Counted from the stretch's first letter, positions 10,045 to 21,648 are shown. The stretch: DNA of 64,000 nt from Pegea sp. RAD2-039 (GCA_034620365.1 JAQGEQ010000322.1:186001-250000); one strand, 5' to 3'. The notes: generated by a model from the sequence alone, not told the origin. Program-made: numbers and translations.

Positions 10045-12464
10045 GTAAGACCAACCAAGTGACCCCTGAGGCAACCCAAAAACTATTTCTTGTTATTTAG
10101 TTGAAACCAATCCACGGCGACTGGTTAAGCAGGTCGAAACCCAAGTTGTTCAAATGTCTTCAAAAATCCCCGAAACTAATACTTTTGATAACTCGTTGCT
10201 GATTGGATGTCTAAGTGCACTTGTTGTGGTTCTAATCATACTGATCCTCATCTTCTATTTGCATCGAAGACCAAGTATTAGATCAAAGGTATTTCCAAGT
10301 CTTCTTACCACTAATCTCTTTTATCTGATATTGATTTTTTCTAATCTTCTTCCTTTCCATCCTAATATTCTTTATTTTAATCTTTCTAAACCATCTGATT
10401 AACTTAAGTCTTCCTGATCTTGATCTTTCTCAACCTCATCCTTTGTTTACAGATCTTCAGAGCTTCAGACCAAAATACCTCAAAACATAAATCACTTTTA
10501 AAGACTGAGAGTTCTTCAACTCAGATGAAGCAAATTGATTGTGAATACGCTACTACTTTGGACGAATCTATTTATCAAGAAGTAAGCTAACTCCAAGAGA
10601 CTTTTATGAATGATTCTGATTTTATCCTTAGATTGACAGATCTGAAGAAGAAAATGTTTATTTAGTTCCGATTGATGAGGTCATAAGTGACGCAGTACCT
10701 TCACCAGGTTCTTCATCTTCTTGTTGAAGATATACTTGATAAATTGTTTTCTAGGAACTGTTCCACCTCCTCTACCAACGTTTCCCCCTCCTGACCATCT
10801 TCCAAAGAAGAATATTGTAGAAGAAATACTTCCTTACGCTGAAATCGGATCAAAAGAAGATTCTCAGCAAGTTTGTCACTTTAGGGAATTTCCCAAACTT
10901 AAAACTCATCAACGTTATTTTAGTCGATTCAAGGAATGGTTGGAAATGCTTTATATGCTGTTCCTTGGGATTTAAAAGAACAAAGACTGATCGACCATTC
11001 AGGTAATAGCAAATGATGATGACGTCATTGATAGTGACATCACAGATTAAATAGTTGATCAGATTGGAACAAATTGGTTAGATACCCGCATTAAATCATT
11101 GGAATTCCCACGAAGTAAATTAAGTTTAGTCGAAAAACTGGGTGAAGGTCAATTTGGTGAAGTTCATCTTTGTGAAGCACATCAAAGCTTGGAAAATATT
11201 TCTGGAAACTCTGAGTAAGTGACGTCATCAACATGAGACATCCTGTTGCTACGTCATCAGCAATATAAGTTATTAAGAATTTACACAATTATATCATTAG
11301 CACTTTTATCTTCATAAAAATAAAAGATATTTTCAACTTAAAAATTCATCAACATGCTACGTTTTCATCATGTGACGTCATCAAAATATGACGTCTTTTT
11401 ATATGACGTAATTAACAACTAATTAAATCATTTTTGAAGCTTGAGCCGAGATTCAAAGGATCGAATTTTGGTCGCACTAAAAGTCTTACGAGATGAAGTT
11501 TGTGATGATATCAGGTGATGACGTCATTTGCATGATGTCATTTACGAGTGGCTTAATTAAATCTGATCTTTAGAAAAAGTTTTTTAAAAGAAGTTCGAAT
11601 TATGTCACATTTAAATCACAAACACATTGTTCGACTTCTGGCTGTTTGTACAAAAGATCAGTCTTTTGCCATGGTTACTGAATATATGGAGAAGGGAGAT
11701 TTAAATCAATACTTGCAGCAATTTGAGAGTGAAATTCCCGCAAGCTCTAAAGATGGAATCGATCGAAGTCGTTATATCAGGTAAACTCTAAAATCATAAT
11801 TTAAAGTTGTTCATGGAATTTTGTTGCCTAGCAACAAGCGTTTGATCAATTTCGCCATTCAAATCGCTTCAGGAATGTCGTATTTATCATCAATTAAATT
11901 TGTGCATCGCGACTTAGCAACGCGTAATTGCCTAATAGGCACTAAAGAATCGTTACGCATTGGTGACTTTGGAATGTCGCGAAACATGTATCAAAGTGAT
12001 TATTACCGAATACAGGGGAGGGCAGTTCTTCCTATACGATGGATGTCTTGGGAGTCACTCATGCTGGTGAGTTTTAACTGTTAAATGTCCACTAGTAAGT
12101 TTGGTTTATATTTTAGGGCAAGTTTAGTGTTTGGAGTGATGTTTGGTCGTTTGCTGTAACCTTGTGGGAAATTTTTGAATTATGCAAATTACAACCGTTT
12201 GAAAATTTATCAGATCAAAATGTTGTTGATAATTTTAAAGAAATTTATCAAAAAAAAAGTTCAAATTCACCAAATGTACTTCAAAAACCGAAAAGATGTT
12301 CAAATCTACTTTATAATTTAATGTTAAAATGCTGGAGCTATCAAGTTGATGAGAGACCAACATTCCAAGACATTCATCAATTCCTGGTTGAAGGGAAATG
12401 GAAGAATCCTAAAAAACCCGACAAACCTCCAATTCCACTTCCCCGAAAAGCCCCAAGTTGCTAA
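7350..12464 (+). CDS. DDR: Discoidin domain receptor tyrosine kinase (18 exons, complete)
   Basis: Predicted collagen-activated receptor tyrosine kinase of the plasma membrane. Exons: 7350-7422, 8015-8114, 8654-8758, 8830-8929, 8982-9132, 9247-9407, 9459-9595, 9827-10044, 10101-10288, 10453-10581, 10632-10707, 10755-10870, 10924-11002, 11055-11214, 11440-11514, 11574-11780, 11832-12066, 12117-12464. Every junction keeps phase; the total is 2658 nt, 885 residues plus stop, close to DDR1/2 length. Order: signal peptide (1-24), discoidin domain (27-174), discoidin-like domain (175-347), one transmembrane helix (about 380-402), Tyr-rich juxtamembrane region, kinase (570-865), short Pro/Lys tail. 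All catalytic motifs are present. Donors of exons 4 and 6 (GTTTGT, GTTCGA) are weak, so those boundaries are the least certain. Introns range from 46 to 592 bp. Whether it is DDR1- or DDR2-like cannot be said; it is probably pre-duplication. Confidence 0.94.
10101..11002 (+). CDS. DDR transmembrane and juxtamembrane exons 9-13
   Basis: Exon 9 carries the transmembrane helix, [19 protein letters not shown], with the IGCL start typical of DDRs. Exons 10-13 encode a cytosolic linker with tyrosines in CEYATT, SIYQE, NVYLVP, LPYAEIG and ALYAVP. The last two match the conserved YAE and YAV/SVP docking tyrosines of DDR1/2 that recruit SH2 and PTB proteins. The LXNPXY motif of vertebrate DDR1 is not seen. 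Exon 12 is Pro-rich ([15 protein letters not shown]). The intron at 10871-10923 is only 53 bp; reading through it would shift frame before the ALYAVP motif, so it must be removed. Confidence 0.88.
11055..12464 (+). CDS. DDR kinase exons 14-18
   Basis: Catalytic domain of the receptor. The glycine loop is GEGQFG (574-579), the ATP-binding lysine is in VALK (Lys612), the alpha-C glutamate is in KEVRIM, and the gatekeeper is Thr in [15 protein letters not shown]. The catalytic loop is HRDLATRN (Asp719) and the metal-binding motif is DFG (Asp737). The activation loop [19 protein letters not shown] retains the three DDR regulatory tyrosines. All residues needed for activity are present, so this should be an active kinase. 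The change from ADFG to GDFG and the C-terminal extension [19 protein letters not shown] beyond the usual DDR end are unusual. Intron 14 (11215-11439) holds two TGACGTCA palindromes. Confidence 0.94.
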
Positions 12465-12588
12465 CCGAAAGTTGACCTTTTGGTTTATTTGAAATCTTTA
12501 TATTTTTATTGTTTTTAAATCTTGCCCTTCTATTTGATTTTATGCAAGTTTTTGGCACGTGCTCTTTTACTGGTTATTTAGTTCTGTG

Positions 12589-12594
12589 AATAAA
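12589..12594 (+). terminator. Polyadenylation signal of the DDR gene
   Basis: AATAAA lies 125 bp after the DDR stop codon and is followed by a T-rich stretch with TGTTGTTT, as expected for a cleavage/polyadenylation site. It lies before the SINE insertion. Confidence 0.6.
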
Positions 12595-12689
12595 TTTTAC
12601 TGTTGTTTAATAAGTTTGAACATTTTTCTTTTCAATTAAAAAATATACTCAATCAAGTTGCCAAACCAAGCTAGTCTGAAAGCTCGTTC

Positions 12690-12935
12690 TGCTTGGTGGC
12701 GAAGCGGTTACTACACCTAGCTACAAGGTACTTCTAGCTAGAAAGTACCGGGTTCGATCCCAGGTGGAGACATATTTTATAAACTCGTGAGAAAAACCAT
12801 AAAAAACTCGTGAGAATGTGTGTTAGCGAGATGTGCTCTCCTTAGGCACCCTCCTTCGCATTTATATATATAAATAAATAAATAAATAAATAAATAAACA
12901 AATAAATAAATAAATAAAATAAATAAATTATATTT
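12690..12935 (+). mobile_element. tRNA-headed SINE with LINE-derived 3' tail
   Basis: The head (12690-12775) resembles a tRNA with RNA polymerase III promoter boxes: A box TGGCGAAGCGG at 12697-12707 and B box GGTTCGATCCC at 12751-12761, 54 bp apart. The two ends do not pair as an acceptor stem, so this is not a working tRNA gene. After a short linker, 12811-12863 (TGAGAATGTGTGTTAGCGAG, then CACCCTCCTTCGCATTT) is nearly identical to the 3' end of the LINE copies here, including a small hairpin (GTGC ... GCAC). It ends in an AAAT-type simple repeat, as the LINE does. This is the standard structure of a SINE mobilised by the machinery of its partner LINE. It sits directly 5' of a LINE copy. Confidence 0.8.
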
Positions 12936-12966
12936 ATATTGTGGTTGGTGACAGTAAAAATCTTTT

Positions 12967-13925
12967 ATGAAAACTATGGTGGATTCACATAAAAGTGGTA
13001 AGACCTTACGGTCTACTGTAAAGAAAATTCCTAAAAAACCTACTTCATCAAAGCAAGATTGCAATTGCCAATCATGTTATAAAATTTGCTCTTTTGAAGA
13101 TCCAGTAATTGAATGCTTTAAATGTCTCTCCTGCTTTCATCTCACCTGTAGTGATGTGAGCAAGAAAATTTATGATATGTTTGATAACAACCAGATGAAG
13201 CAATGGGGTTTAAATGGTTGTGCATTAAAAGTAGAACCATGGACACAACAGCTCCCTCAACCAATTCTGATGAAAACCTATTATCCGACATCAGCAAATC
13301 TATAACCGCTGAATTGGCCAAATTTAAATCGAAATTGGAAAAGATGTTGTCAAGATTGACGAGAAGGTATCTAGTTTGTTCAAATCAATAGAAGAACTGG
13401 ATGCCTCTACAAAGAAACAAGTCACATGGGCCTCGGTGGTCGGTGATTCCGGTTCCGACAAAAATGCTAACATGGTGCAGCTTCTTGCCAAGAAGGTCAC
13501 CGACACGAACAAAAAACTCACTGTAGATCGTGAGGACAGAGAAAACAATGTTATCATCTTTAATGTCTCTGAGACTGATAGAGATGATGACAGTGAGATT
13601 TTAAACAAATGTGTTCTCAAAGCCTTGATTTTGTGGACGTTCCAAAGGTATCAATGACTAAACTTGGAGCAAAAAGCTCAGATCATCAAAGACCGCTGAA
13701 AGTATTCTTTCAGGAAAATTGGAACAAATGCAAGTTTCTTGCCAAGCTGTATAAGCTAAAGCTTGACAAAAAATTCGAGCGCATTAGAGTAGCACATGAT
13801 ATGTGTGAAGATGATCGCTTAGAAAATAAGCGTCTTCTAAAAGAAGTGTATAACCGAAATCAGAAGAAACAACCAACTGATTTCAAATACAAAGTTCGAG
13901 GTCCACCATGGGCCTTGAGAATTAT
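12967..13925 (+). pseudogene. LINE copy A ORF1 (PHD finger and nucleic-acid-binding region)
   Basis: The first segment has a zinc-finger pattern of the PHD type: CNCQSCYKICSF, IECFKCLSCFHLTCSD, with the closing WLCIKC pair lost by a frameshift near 13210. A coiled-coil-like stretch follows (AKFKSKLEKML), then a conserved domain with RENNVIIFNVSE, KVFFQENWNKCKFLAKL and ERIRVAHDMCEDDRLENKR, typical of CR1-type ORF1 proteins that package element RNA. Frame changes occur near 13210, 13370 and 13620, so no complete protein can be made. Confidence 0.8.
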
Positions 13926-14079
13926 CAAGGTTTTTTCATAAAACGGAAGTGGCAAATAATCACTAGACACACACCTTCCTTTTTCAAACTCTCTCCGGAC
14001 ATAATTGTTAATACCCAAGATATCAATTTACAGAAGCCTATCATAAAATCTCACAAGCATCAAAAAGACCTTTCTTCTA

Positions 14080-16208
14080 TCACATTAGGTATGCTAACTT
14101 CAACGCACAGTCGGTTATTAACAAAATTTTCAATTTGAAAGTTCTTTTGCTTTCCCAAGATTTCACATTTGTGTTTATTACTGAAACTTGGTTGAAACCG
14201 TTTTATCCTGATTCTTTTCTGGTTGACGGTAATCTTTTTTGTGTTTTGCGTTGTGATAGACTGTATGATAGAGGCAGCGGTGTTTGCGTAATTTACAAAA
14301 TATCACTTGGACCCAAGATCTCTAGAATTCAGATCGATCCCATTAATTGTCCAGGGTTTGAGATTATCGCTTTTGATTTTCATTACTCAAAGTCCAAACT
14401 TTCTCGTTTTATATGTATCTATCTACCACCCTCTGAAATTAATGATGAGGTTACTGTTAACGCCTTATTGGGGAATTTTAATTTTGGTAAAATTGATTGG
14501 AATAACTCGAATTTAGCACTTATTGGAAAATCGTTTAACTTGGATAGCGAAAATACTAATTCAGCCATTTCTAAGTCATGCCTTTGTAAGCTTCCTCAAT
14601 GCCCATAATCTATCTCAGATGGTTACTTTTCCGACCCAAGTCAGTGGTAATACTTTGGATCTAATTATCACATCAAAACCCGAGAACATTATCTACGTTG
14701 ATCAAACAGAACCTTTTGCTCCAACATGCAATCACAACATGATTGAATTCAAGCTCCATCAAACTTTTTTTATGAACGTTAAAACTTCAAGCAAAAGGAA
14801 TTTTTACTGTGGAAATTATAATGTTATTAAAAAGTTTCTATCAGATGTTGAATGGATTTCTGTTTTCAACTCTTCCGAAGACATCAATACTATTTACTCA
14901 AGGTTTACTAACATCGTTAAAGAGTCAATCGAAAGATTCATACCTTTTAAAAGAATCAACAAAAACCACATTTGCCCAAAAATTTAAAGAATTTACAACA
15001 TTTAAAAAACCTCCTATACAAACAAACTAAAACAGACCCTTCCATGAAATCTCTGTACAAAGATCTTCATATAGTTTACAAGAAATCTGTTTCTAATTTT
15101 TACTTAGGAAGAGAAAGTGCAGTTTTATCTTCACCTAGCAAGAAACGTTTTTTGACTTCATAAATCACAAGCTTAAGGCGAGATCTCAAATACCTCTCCT
15201 AATTGATAACAGCGACCAGCTTGTGATGGAACCAGAAAATAAAGCTGAGTTGCTAAACAAACAATTTAATAGCGTTTTATAACCGATGATGACAATACTC
15301 CTTCTCTTTCCTACTCCGACATTCTTACAAATGTCTCTGAGATGATATATCTTGACATAACGGTCGATATGGTATCTAAGGCTATTTCTTCTTTAAAATC
15401 ATCAGTTTCCAATACCCCAGATCAGATCCCAGCTTTGTTTTTAAGAAAAACTACTTTCTCTTTATCACCACCTTTATCGCTTTTCTTTAACATGACTCTG
15501 AGGCGAGAAAGAGTTCCACAAATTTGGAAGAAACCTATTATTACTCCAATTCATAAAAAGGGTCCCAGAAACACTGCACTTAACTACAGAACAGTTTTGC
15601 TGACTTCAATTATTTGCAGAACTCAAGAGCATATCATTCACAATCATATGACCAGTCATTTGATGGAGCACCATCTAATATCTGATGTCCAACATGGCTT
15701 TGTGAAACGGAGATCTTCCCTGACTCAACATCTCACTTTTCTTAATGAGCTAACAGCCCATAATGAAAGTAACACTCCCTGTGACATCATATATCTCGAT
15801 TTTGCTAAAGCGTTTGATTCTGTCCCACACACAAAGCTCGTTACTGTATTGAAAAACTTAAAAATCAACAGCTTTACCTTTCAGTGGATTGAAGATTACC
15901 TATCAGGTAGAACCCAACAAACTCGTGTAGAAAGATCTCTATCTGCTTCTAGTCAAATCACTAGTGGTGTTCCTCAGGGTTCTGTTCTGGGTCCCCTTCT
16001 CTTTTTAATTTTCATCAAAGACCTCATCAGAAGATTAGTAGCAGTAGATGATGTCAGAGTGTTTGTGTATGCAGATGATATCAAGCTATCATCTTGTAAT
16101 CCTTCAAAACTTCAAACTGCACTGCACACTGTAGAAAACTGGTCTGCGAATTGGCAGCTCAGAATCCAGCCCACAAAGTCTGTACTTTTTCTCGTAAACC
16201 AGCTGTAA
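14080..16208 (+). pseudogene. LINE copy A ORF2 (AP endonuclease and reverse transcriptase)
   Basis: Endonuclease motifs are FITETWLKP (catalytic Glu), LGNFNFGKIDW in place of the usual GDFN, and CNHNMIEF where CDHNMI in other copies supplies the catalytic His. The reverse transcriptase occupies 15342-16208, with IIYLDFAKAFDSVPH (motif A), SGVPQGSVLGPLLF (motif B) and VYADDIKL (motif C), all intact. Frameshifts near 14545, 14980, 15165 and 15280 separate endonuclease from RT, so the polyprotein is broken. The D-to-N change in both endonuclease motifs would also be expected to impair cleavage. Confidence 0.85.
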
Positions 16209-16661
16209 ATTGCTTGAAGCAATACTCCATCAATAATTTAATTGAGCTCAAGTTATATCAGCTCAGACGACAAAAATTACATCTTAATAAGCCTATATCA
16301 CCTAGTACATTGGTCAGAGCAAATTTTTTCTCATACCGCACAATTAGTACTTGAAACCAGCTGCCGTCAGACATTGCCATGTCAGAATCACTCGCATTGT
16401 TCAAAAAGAAGTTGAACCGTTATAATATTGCCAACATTCTCATTTCTAAACTGTGATTTATTTTTCTCTTTCTTATATTATTAACATTTCATGTAATTGT
16501 TCACTGTTATATGATTTGAGGATTACTGAAACACCATGTGTTACATCTTTGACTTTCTATATTCTTGAATAAATAGATGTTATTTGTGAGAATGTGTGTT
16601 AGTGAGAGGTGCTCTTTTCAGATACCCTCCTTTGCATTTATTGAAATAAATAAATAAATAG

Positions 16662-17431
16662 TAATGATCGGAAGATGAAAATGTTCTATTTGATATTAAT
16701 GTTCTGTTTTAAAAAAGGGAGTCTTAAAAATTTATTAATAATTGAGATGATTAACTTCATTCACAATAGACAAGTCTTTTAATATTTTCAAGTAAACGAC
16801 TTCTTTTCATTCTTCTCATCTTCAGAAAATATAAAATTTTAATAAAGCATCAGAAAGAAATAAGCATCAAAGCTTAAAAATATTTTTTGTAAATAGTAAG
16901 ATTAAAATGAACTTAGAAAACCATAAAACTAATGATCATTTACTGACTTTTTCAACTAATAATTTCAGTATTTTTATAACTTCATAAATGAATTTTTATT
17001 TTAAAAAGCCCTTCATCATGAAACAGTTTAAAGTTCTACAAAATATTTGAGTTTGAAAAGGAAGTTGCATTTAATAAAATCAACAAACGAATGTGAATAT
17101 AGTAAAAAAAAACTACTATAAATCACCAGAAGTTAAAAGATGAACGCTAAGAGATGAAATAGTTCTTAACCTAAACCTTTCAACGTAGTCTAGTCTTAAA
17201 AATGGTATAAATAAATACTAATCCTTTACCAGTAGTAACTTATTCCATTAGAGATAAAGTCTTTTACAGCATGATCAGTAGCAAAAGCACTATGGCACTT
17301 TAGAATCACATTTTAAGATTTATTAATTCTATTGTTGACAGAGTTTTTCCAAACAAATGACAGAACAATCCAAAAACAATCTATTGTTAATAATGAAGAT
17401 CTTGAAGAACAATTACTTTATTTGAAGAAGT
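16662..17431. other. AT-rich spacer between LINE copies A and B
   Basis: About 770 bp of AT-rich sequence with no recognisable coding or repeat content. It separates two insertions in the same orientation. Confidence 0.45.
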
Positions 17432-18671
17432 TTATAGGTTATATTCTATTTAAATAAGTGCTTATAAGTTGTGATAAAGTTATTTCTACCTATATTTGAT
17501 TTGTATATTATATATTGACGTTGGTGAAACTAAAAAATTTTCATGAAAACTTTGGTGGATCCAAATAAAACTGCCAGAACCTTACATTCAAATGTAAAGA
17601 AAATTTCTGATAACTTAAATTCTTCAAAACAAGCTTGCAATGGCGATTGCCAATCCTGCAATAAAATTTGCTCTGGTGAAAATCCGACAATAGAATGCTT
17701 TAAACGTCTCTCCTGCTTTCATCTCACTTGTAGTGATGTGAGCACAAACATTTACAAAATATTTTATAACAACCAGATGAAGCAAATGGGATTTAAATGG
17801 CTCTGCATTAAATGTAGAGCCATGGACACAACAGCTCCCTCATCTAATTCTAATCAAAACCTATTATCTGACATCAGCAAATCTGTATCTGCTGAATTGG
17901 CCAAATTTAAATCGGAAATTGGCAACAATGTTACCAAAATCAACGAAAAAATTCTAGTTTGTCTAAATCAATGGACGAACTGGATGCCTCTACAAAGAAA
18001 CCAGTCACATGGGCCTCGATGGTCGGTGATTCCGGTTCCGACAAAAATGCTAGCATGGTGCAGCTTCTTGCCAAGAAGGTCACCGACACGCATAAAAAAC
18101 TTACTTTATACCGTGAAGACAGAGAAGGCAATGTCATCATCCTTTCAGCCCAAGATATTAATTTACAAAAACCCATCATCAAATCTCACAAGCATCAAAA
18201 AGACAATTCTTCTATTACATTAGGTATGTTCTTCAACGCACGGTCGGTTATTAATAAATTTTTCCTTTTGAAAGCTCATTTGGGTTTACAAGATTTCACA
18301 TTGTTTATTACTGAAACTTGGTTGAAACCGTTTTATCCTGATTCTTTTCTGGTTGACGGTAATCTTTCTTGTGTTTTGCGTTGTGAGAGACTGTAAAATA
18401 GAGGCGGCGATGTTTGCGTAATTTACAAAACATCGCTTGCACCCAAGATCTCCAGAATTCAGATCGATGCCATTAATTGTCCAGGGTTTGAGATTATCGC
18501 CTTCGATTTTCATTACTCAAAGTCCGAATTTTCACTTTTTATATGTACATACACCCTCTAAAATTAATGATGAGGTTACTGTTAAAGCCTTATTGAAGGT
18601 TTTGAAGAGTGTTGTGTGTCCTGAGTTATATATTTTGGGGGATTATAATTTTGGTAAAATTGATTGGAATA
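17432..18671 (+). mobile_element. LINE copy B (5' part with internal deletion, 3' truncated)
   Basis: It starts with leader sequence (AAATAAGTGCTTATAAGTTG) shared with copy D. It keeps a good PHD region at 17543-17820 (CNGDCQSCNKICS, CFHLTCSD, WLCIKC), then ORF1 to RENN-like REGNVII, where an internal deletion jumps to SAQDINLQKPIIKSHK and the start of ORF2 (FFNARSVINKFFLLKAHLG, LFITETWLKPFYPD). The same deletion junction occurs in copy E. Homology stops near 18671, within GDYNFGKIDWNR, so the whole RT is absent. Loss of a 3' end is not typical for LINEs, which usually truncate at the 5' end, and points to a later deletion or rearrangement. Confidence 0.85.
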
Positions 18672-20189
18672 GATGTGAGAGTTTTGCTAAGATTAATATA
18701 GAATTCTGTGGAAGTTTTTACAACCACGGCGGAAGAGAGGATAGTAGGAGCGGAACAACAAACTTTTTATCGCTGGAACTTCCTTCATAGTTGCATTTCA
18801 CGTTGTTCTTCCATTCAGTAAATTCTCGGCAGAACAGCTTCGTATCACTCAAAGTTCTTACGTCCGTCGGAGATACAAAAATGACTTTGCACGAATTGCC
18901 GTATATGGAGTAGAAGAGTTTTTTCCCGAGGTTAATGCGTTGGAAGAAATCAATTGAAATATGATTCCAAACGTTTAAAACTTTGAATGGATTTTCAGGC
19001 TTTTACAAATCAAAAGTCGTTGCAGAGTGTGTCAGGATATGAAACGAGAAACACAATAGAGATTGAAATAAGTAACTACGATTCAAAGTAAAAGAATATC
19101 TGCAAGAAGTATTCTGCTAGAGCTATCATGTCAGGACTAAATGCTGCTGGAAAGTTACTGTATTGATCAAGTTTAAATTGAAACAAATCTTTCTAATCAT
19201 TCTCCTTATAAAAGTTTTAATATAGAGACTTTTTCACCAGGTGAAAGTGAGGACTCATCACTTACAGCTCCTAGACCGTTTCCATCAACGCTACACCCCA
19301 AAAATTCTTGATAGAGTACTTGCTCGTATAGTATACTAATACTCAGCATTGTAGCCCTCTTCACTAAGCACATATTTTGTTGTAAACTCTCATCTGACTG
19401 CAAAAACTATTAGAAGCTAAGATAACTGAGTACAAAACATTTTGAGTCGTTTTGACTTACAAAAGAAACATGATAAAAAAATCCTATTTTGAGATTCAAA
19501 CCATAAGGGATGCTTCAGAAAAATAGAAATAATACAAGGAAGATAAGACTCAGTGGTAGGCACCAAGTATCTAAGAAAAAAAACAAAATTATTATCGAAA
19601 ATGTTTTAGATGTGGAAAGAAAGGATATTATAGTCATTCGTGTGACCTTCAAGTTGGATTATCTAGAAAGTTACTGCGCAGGATAAGGAATAAGGGAAGA
19701 GCTGCCCTGGCCCGAGACAATTAGGGCACCCTAGTTATTATAAAGTAAAAAAGCTAAAAAAGCAAAGCAGATGAAGAGATACTACCTTACGGTCTAAAGA
19801 ACAAAGAATAGCTTCAACTGACTCTAATCAGGGATCAAGAAGAACATCCAGACATTCAAATTATAATAAAAAAAAAATTAAAAATTATAATTCAGTAGGA
19901 AAACCAAAGAAAGTATACTGCCTCACGAGCGGGAAAGCAGAAAAGGATTTAAGCTGGCTCTGACCATGGATCAATAAGGAGGAGTTAATCCAACAAGGAA
20001 AAAGCACAAGCCGCGACTAGATATATATATATCTGTTTTTCAAGTAATTCGGTAAGATGCGTTATAACCAACTGAAAATAAGCCACAGAAGCCTGGTACG
20101 TTGCTCTGATACTTCATGAAAGACTGTCATTTGTGCCACTATAATCATATAAGTTCCCAATTTTATTTACTCTACCATCATAAATATTT
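18672..20189. other. Unassigned sequence with LTR-retroelement traces
   Basis: About 1.5 kb of less AT-rich sequence with no complete gene. The only recognisable part is a gag-type zinc knuckle near 19.6 kb. Flanking text contains many stops in all frames and looks like decayed transposon coding sequence. Confidence 0.4.
19596..19661 (+). pseudogene. Relic gag zinc knuckle of an LTR retroelement
   Basis: One frame reads NYYRKCFRCGKKGYYSHSCD. This matches the CX2CX4HX4C nucleocapsid knuckle except that the His is Tyr. A stop-rich context and the lost ligand mark it as a remnant. The family (Gypsy-like) is inferred from the other LTR relics in the window. Confidence 0.5.
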
Positions 20190-21072
20190 TAATTTGTTTA
20201 TTTATTTATTACAAGAAATGCAAAGGAATTTGCCTGAAAAGAGCACCTCTCGATAACACACATTCTCACAAATAACATCTATCAATTTATTAATGAAGAA
20301 AGTAAAAGATGCAACACATGGCATTTCAGTAGTCTTCAAAGCATATAACAGTGAACAATTACATAGAATTATAGTATTATTAAAAAAATGAAAAATTCAC
20401 AGTTTAGAAACGACAATGTTGGCAATATTATAACGGTTCAACTTCCTCTTAAACAACGCGAGTGACTTCGATATGACAATGTCTGATGGCAGCTGGTTCC
20501 ATGTACTAATTGTGCGGTATGAGAAAAAATTCAATCTGATTAATACACTAGGTGATATGGACTTATTAAGATGTAATGTGTGCTGTCTGAGCTGATATAA
20601 CTTGAGGGAAGGACTAATAGAAAAGAAATCATCAAACTGGAGGTCAATTTAATTATGGATAATTTAAAAAATAAGAATTAAGTCGTATTTAATCCGCCGA
20701 ATTTCCAAAGTATCTAAATTGAAGAAGCTGAGACGATGTTTATAACTATTGTATTTAATATTAAGTTTCCTGCATGCCAATCTCGTAAATGAGCCCTGAA
20801 CAGACTCGATTTTTTTGATATCACTAACTTGATATGGCATCATGCACTGACATTGAATTCAAGAATTGGACGTACGTACAATTTGAAAAGGTTGATAAAA
20901 AAGCATGGGTTCTTAGAATTAAAGGTCTTTATAATAAGGAAGACAAGGTTGATTGATTTTCCAAAGAATTTGGAAACATAATTGTACCATTTAAAGTCAG
21001 ATGATAGAGTAATGCCAAGGTCTAGGACCGAAGATATTCGTTGAATAATAAATCTATTGATGGAGTATTGCT

Positions 21073-21648
21073 TCAAGGAATTTGCAGCTGGTTTACGAAA
21101 AAAGTTATAAGTTCAGACTTTGTGGGCTGGATTCTGAGCTGCCAATTCATAGACCAGTTTTCTACAGTGTTTAGAGCAGTTTGAAATTTTGAAGGATTAT
21201 AAGATAATAGCTTGATATCATCTGCATACACAAACACACTGACATCTTCTACTGCTACTAGCCTTCTGATGTGATCTTCAATGAAAATTAAAAAGAGAAG
21301 GGGACCCGGAACGGAAACCTGAGGAACACCACTGGTGATTTGACAAGAAGTAGATAAAGATCTTTCTACACGAGTTTTTTGGGTTCTACCTGATAAGAAA
21401 TCTTCAATCCATTTTAAGATAGAGTTGCTGATTTTTATGTTTTTCAATACAGTAATGAGCTTGTTGTGTGGGACAGAATCAATCGCTTTAGCAAAATCGA
21501 GATATATGATGTTACAGGAAGTGTTACGTTCATTATGGGCTGTAAGCTTATTAAGAAAAGTGAGATGTTGAGTCAGGGAAGATCTCCGTTTCACAAAGCC
21601 ATGCTGGACATCAGATATTAGATGGTGTTCCATCAAATGACTGGTCAT
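21073..21648 (-). pseudogene. LINE copy C reverse transcriptase core
   Basis: This frame carries IIYLDFAKAIDSVPH (motif A with F to I), ITSGVPQVSVPGPLLF (motif B with two substitutions in the GxPQGSxLGP block) and VFVYADDIKLL (motif C intact). The substitutions in motif B and the surrounding stops argue that it is not functional. Confidence 0.8.

Larger units (their letters stand above)
12936..16661 (+). mobile_element. CR1/L2-like LINE, copy A (near full length, inactivated)
   Basis: Non-LTR retrotransposon with two coding regions: ORF1 with a PHD-type zinc finger, then an apurinic-endonuclease/reverse transcriptase ORF2. It ends with the family tail (GAGAATGTGTGTTAGTGAG, hairpin, TTTGCATTTATTG) and an AAAT repeat. 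It is the most complete copy in the window but is dead: both ORFs carry frameshifts and stops, and about 430 bp after position 16240 (the region between the RT core and the C-terminal domain) are missing relative to copies C and E. The 5' end is shorter than in copies B and D, which carry extra leader sequence. PHD in ORF1 and a microsatellite tail fit the CR1/L2 group, but the clade call is from motif recall only. Confidence 0.88.

Noticed and set aside
12690-12775. Functional tRNA gene
   Set aside because: A and B boxes are good but the ends do not form an acceptor stem and the sequence continues into a LINE-type tail, so it is a SINE head.
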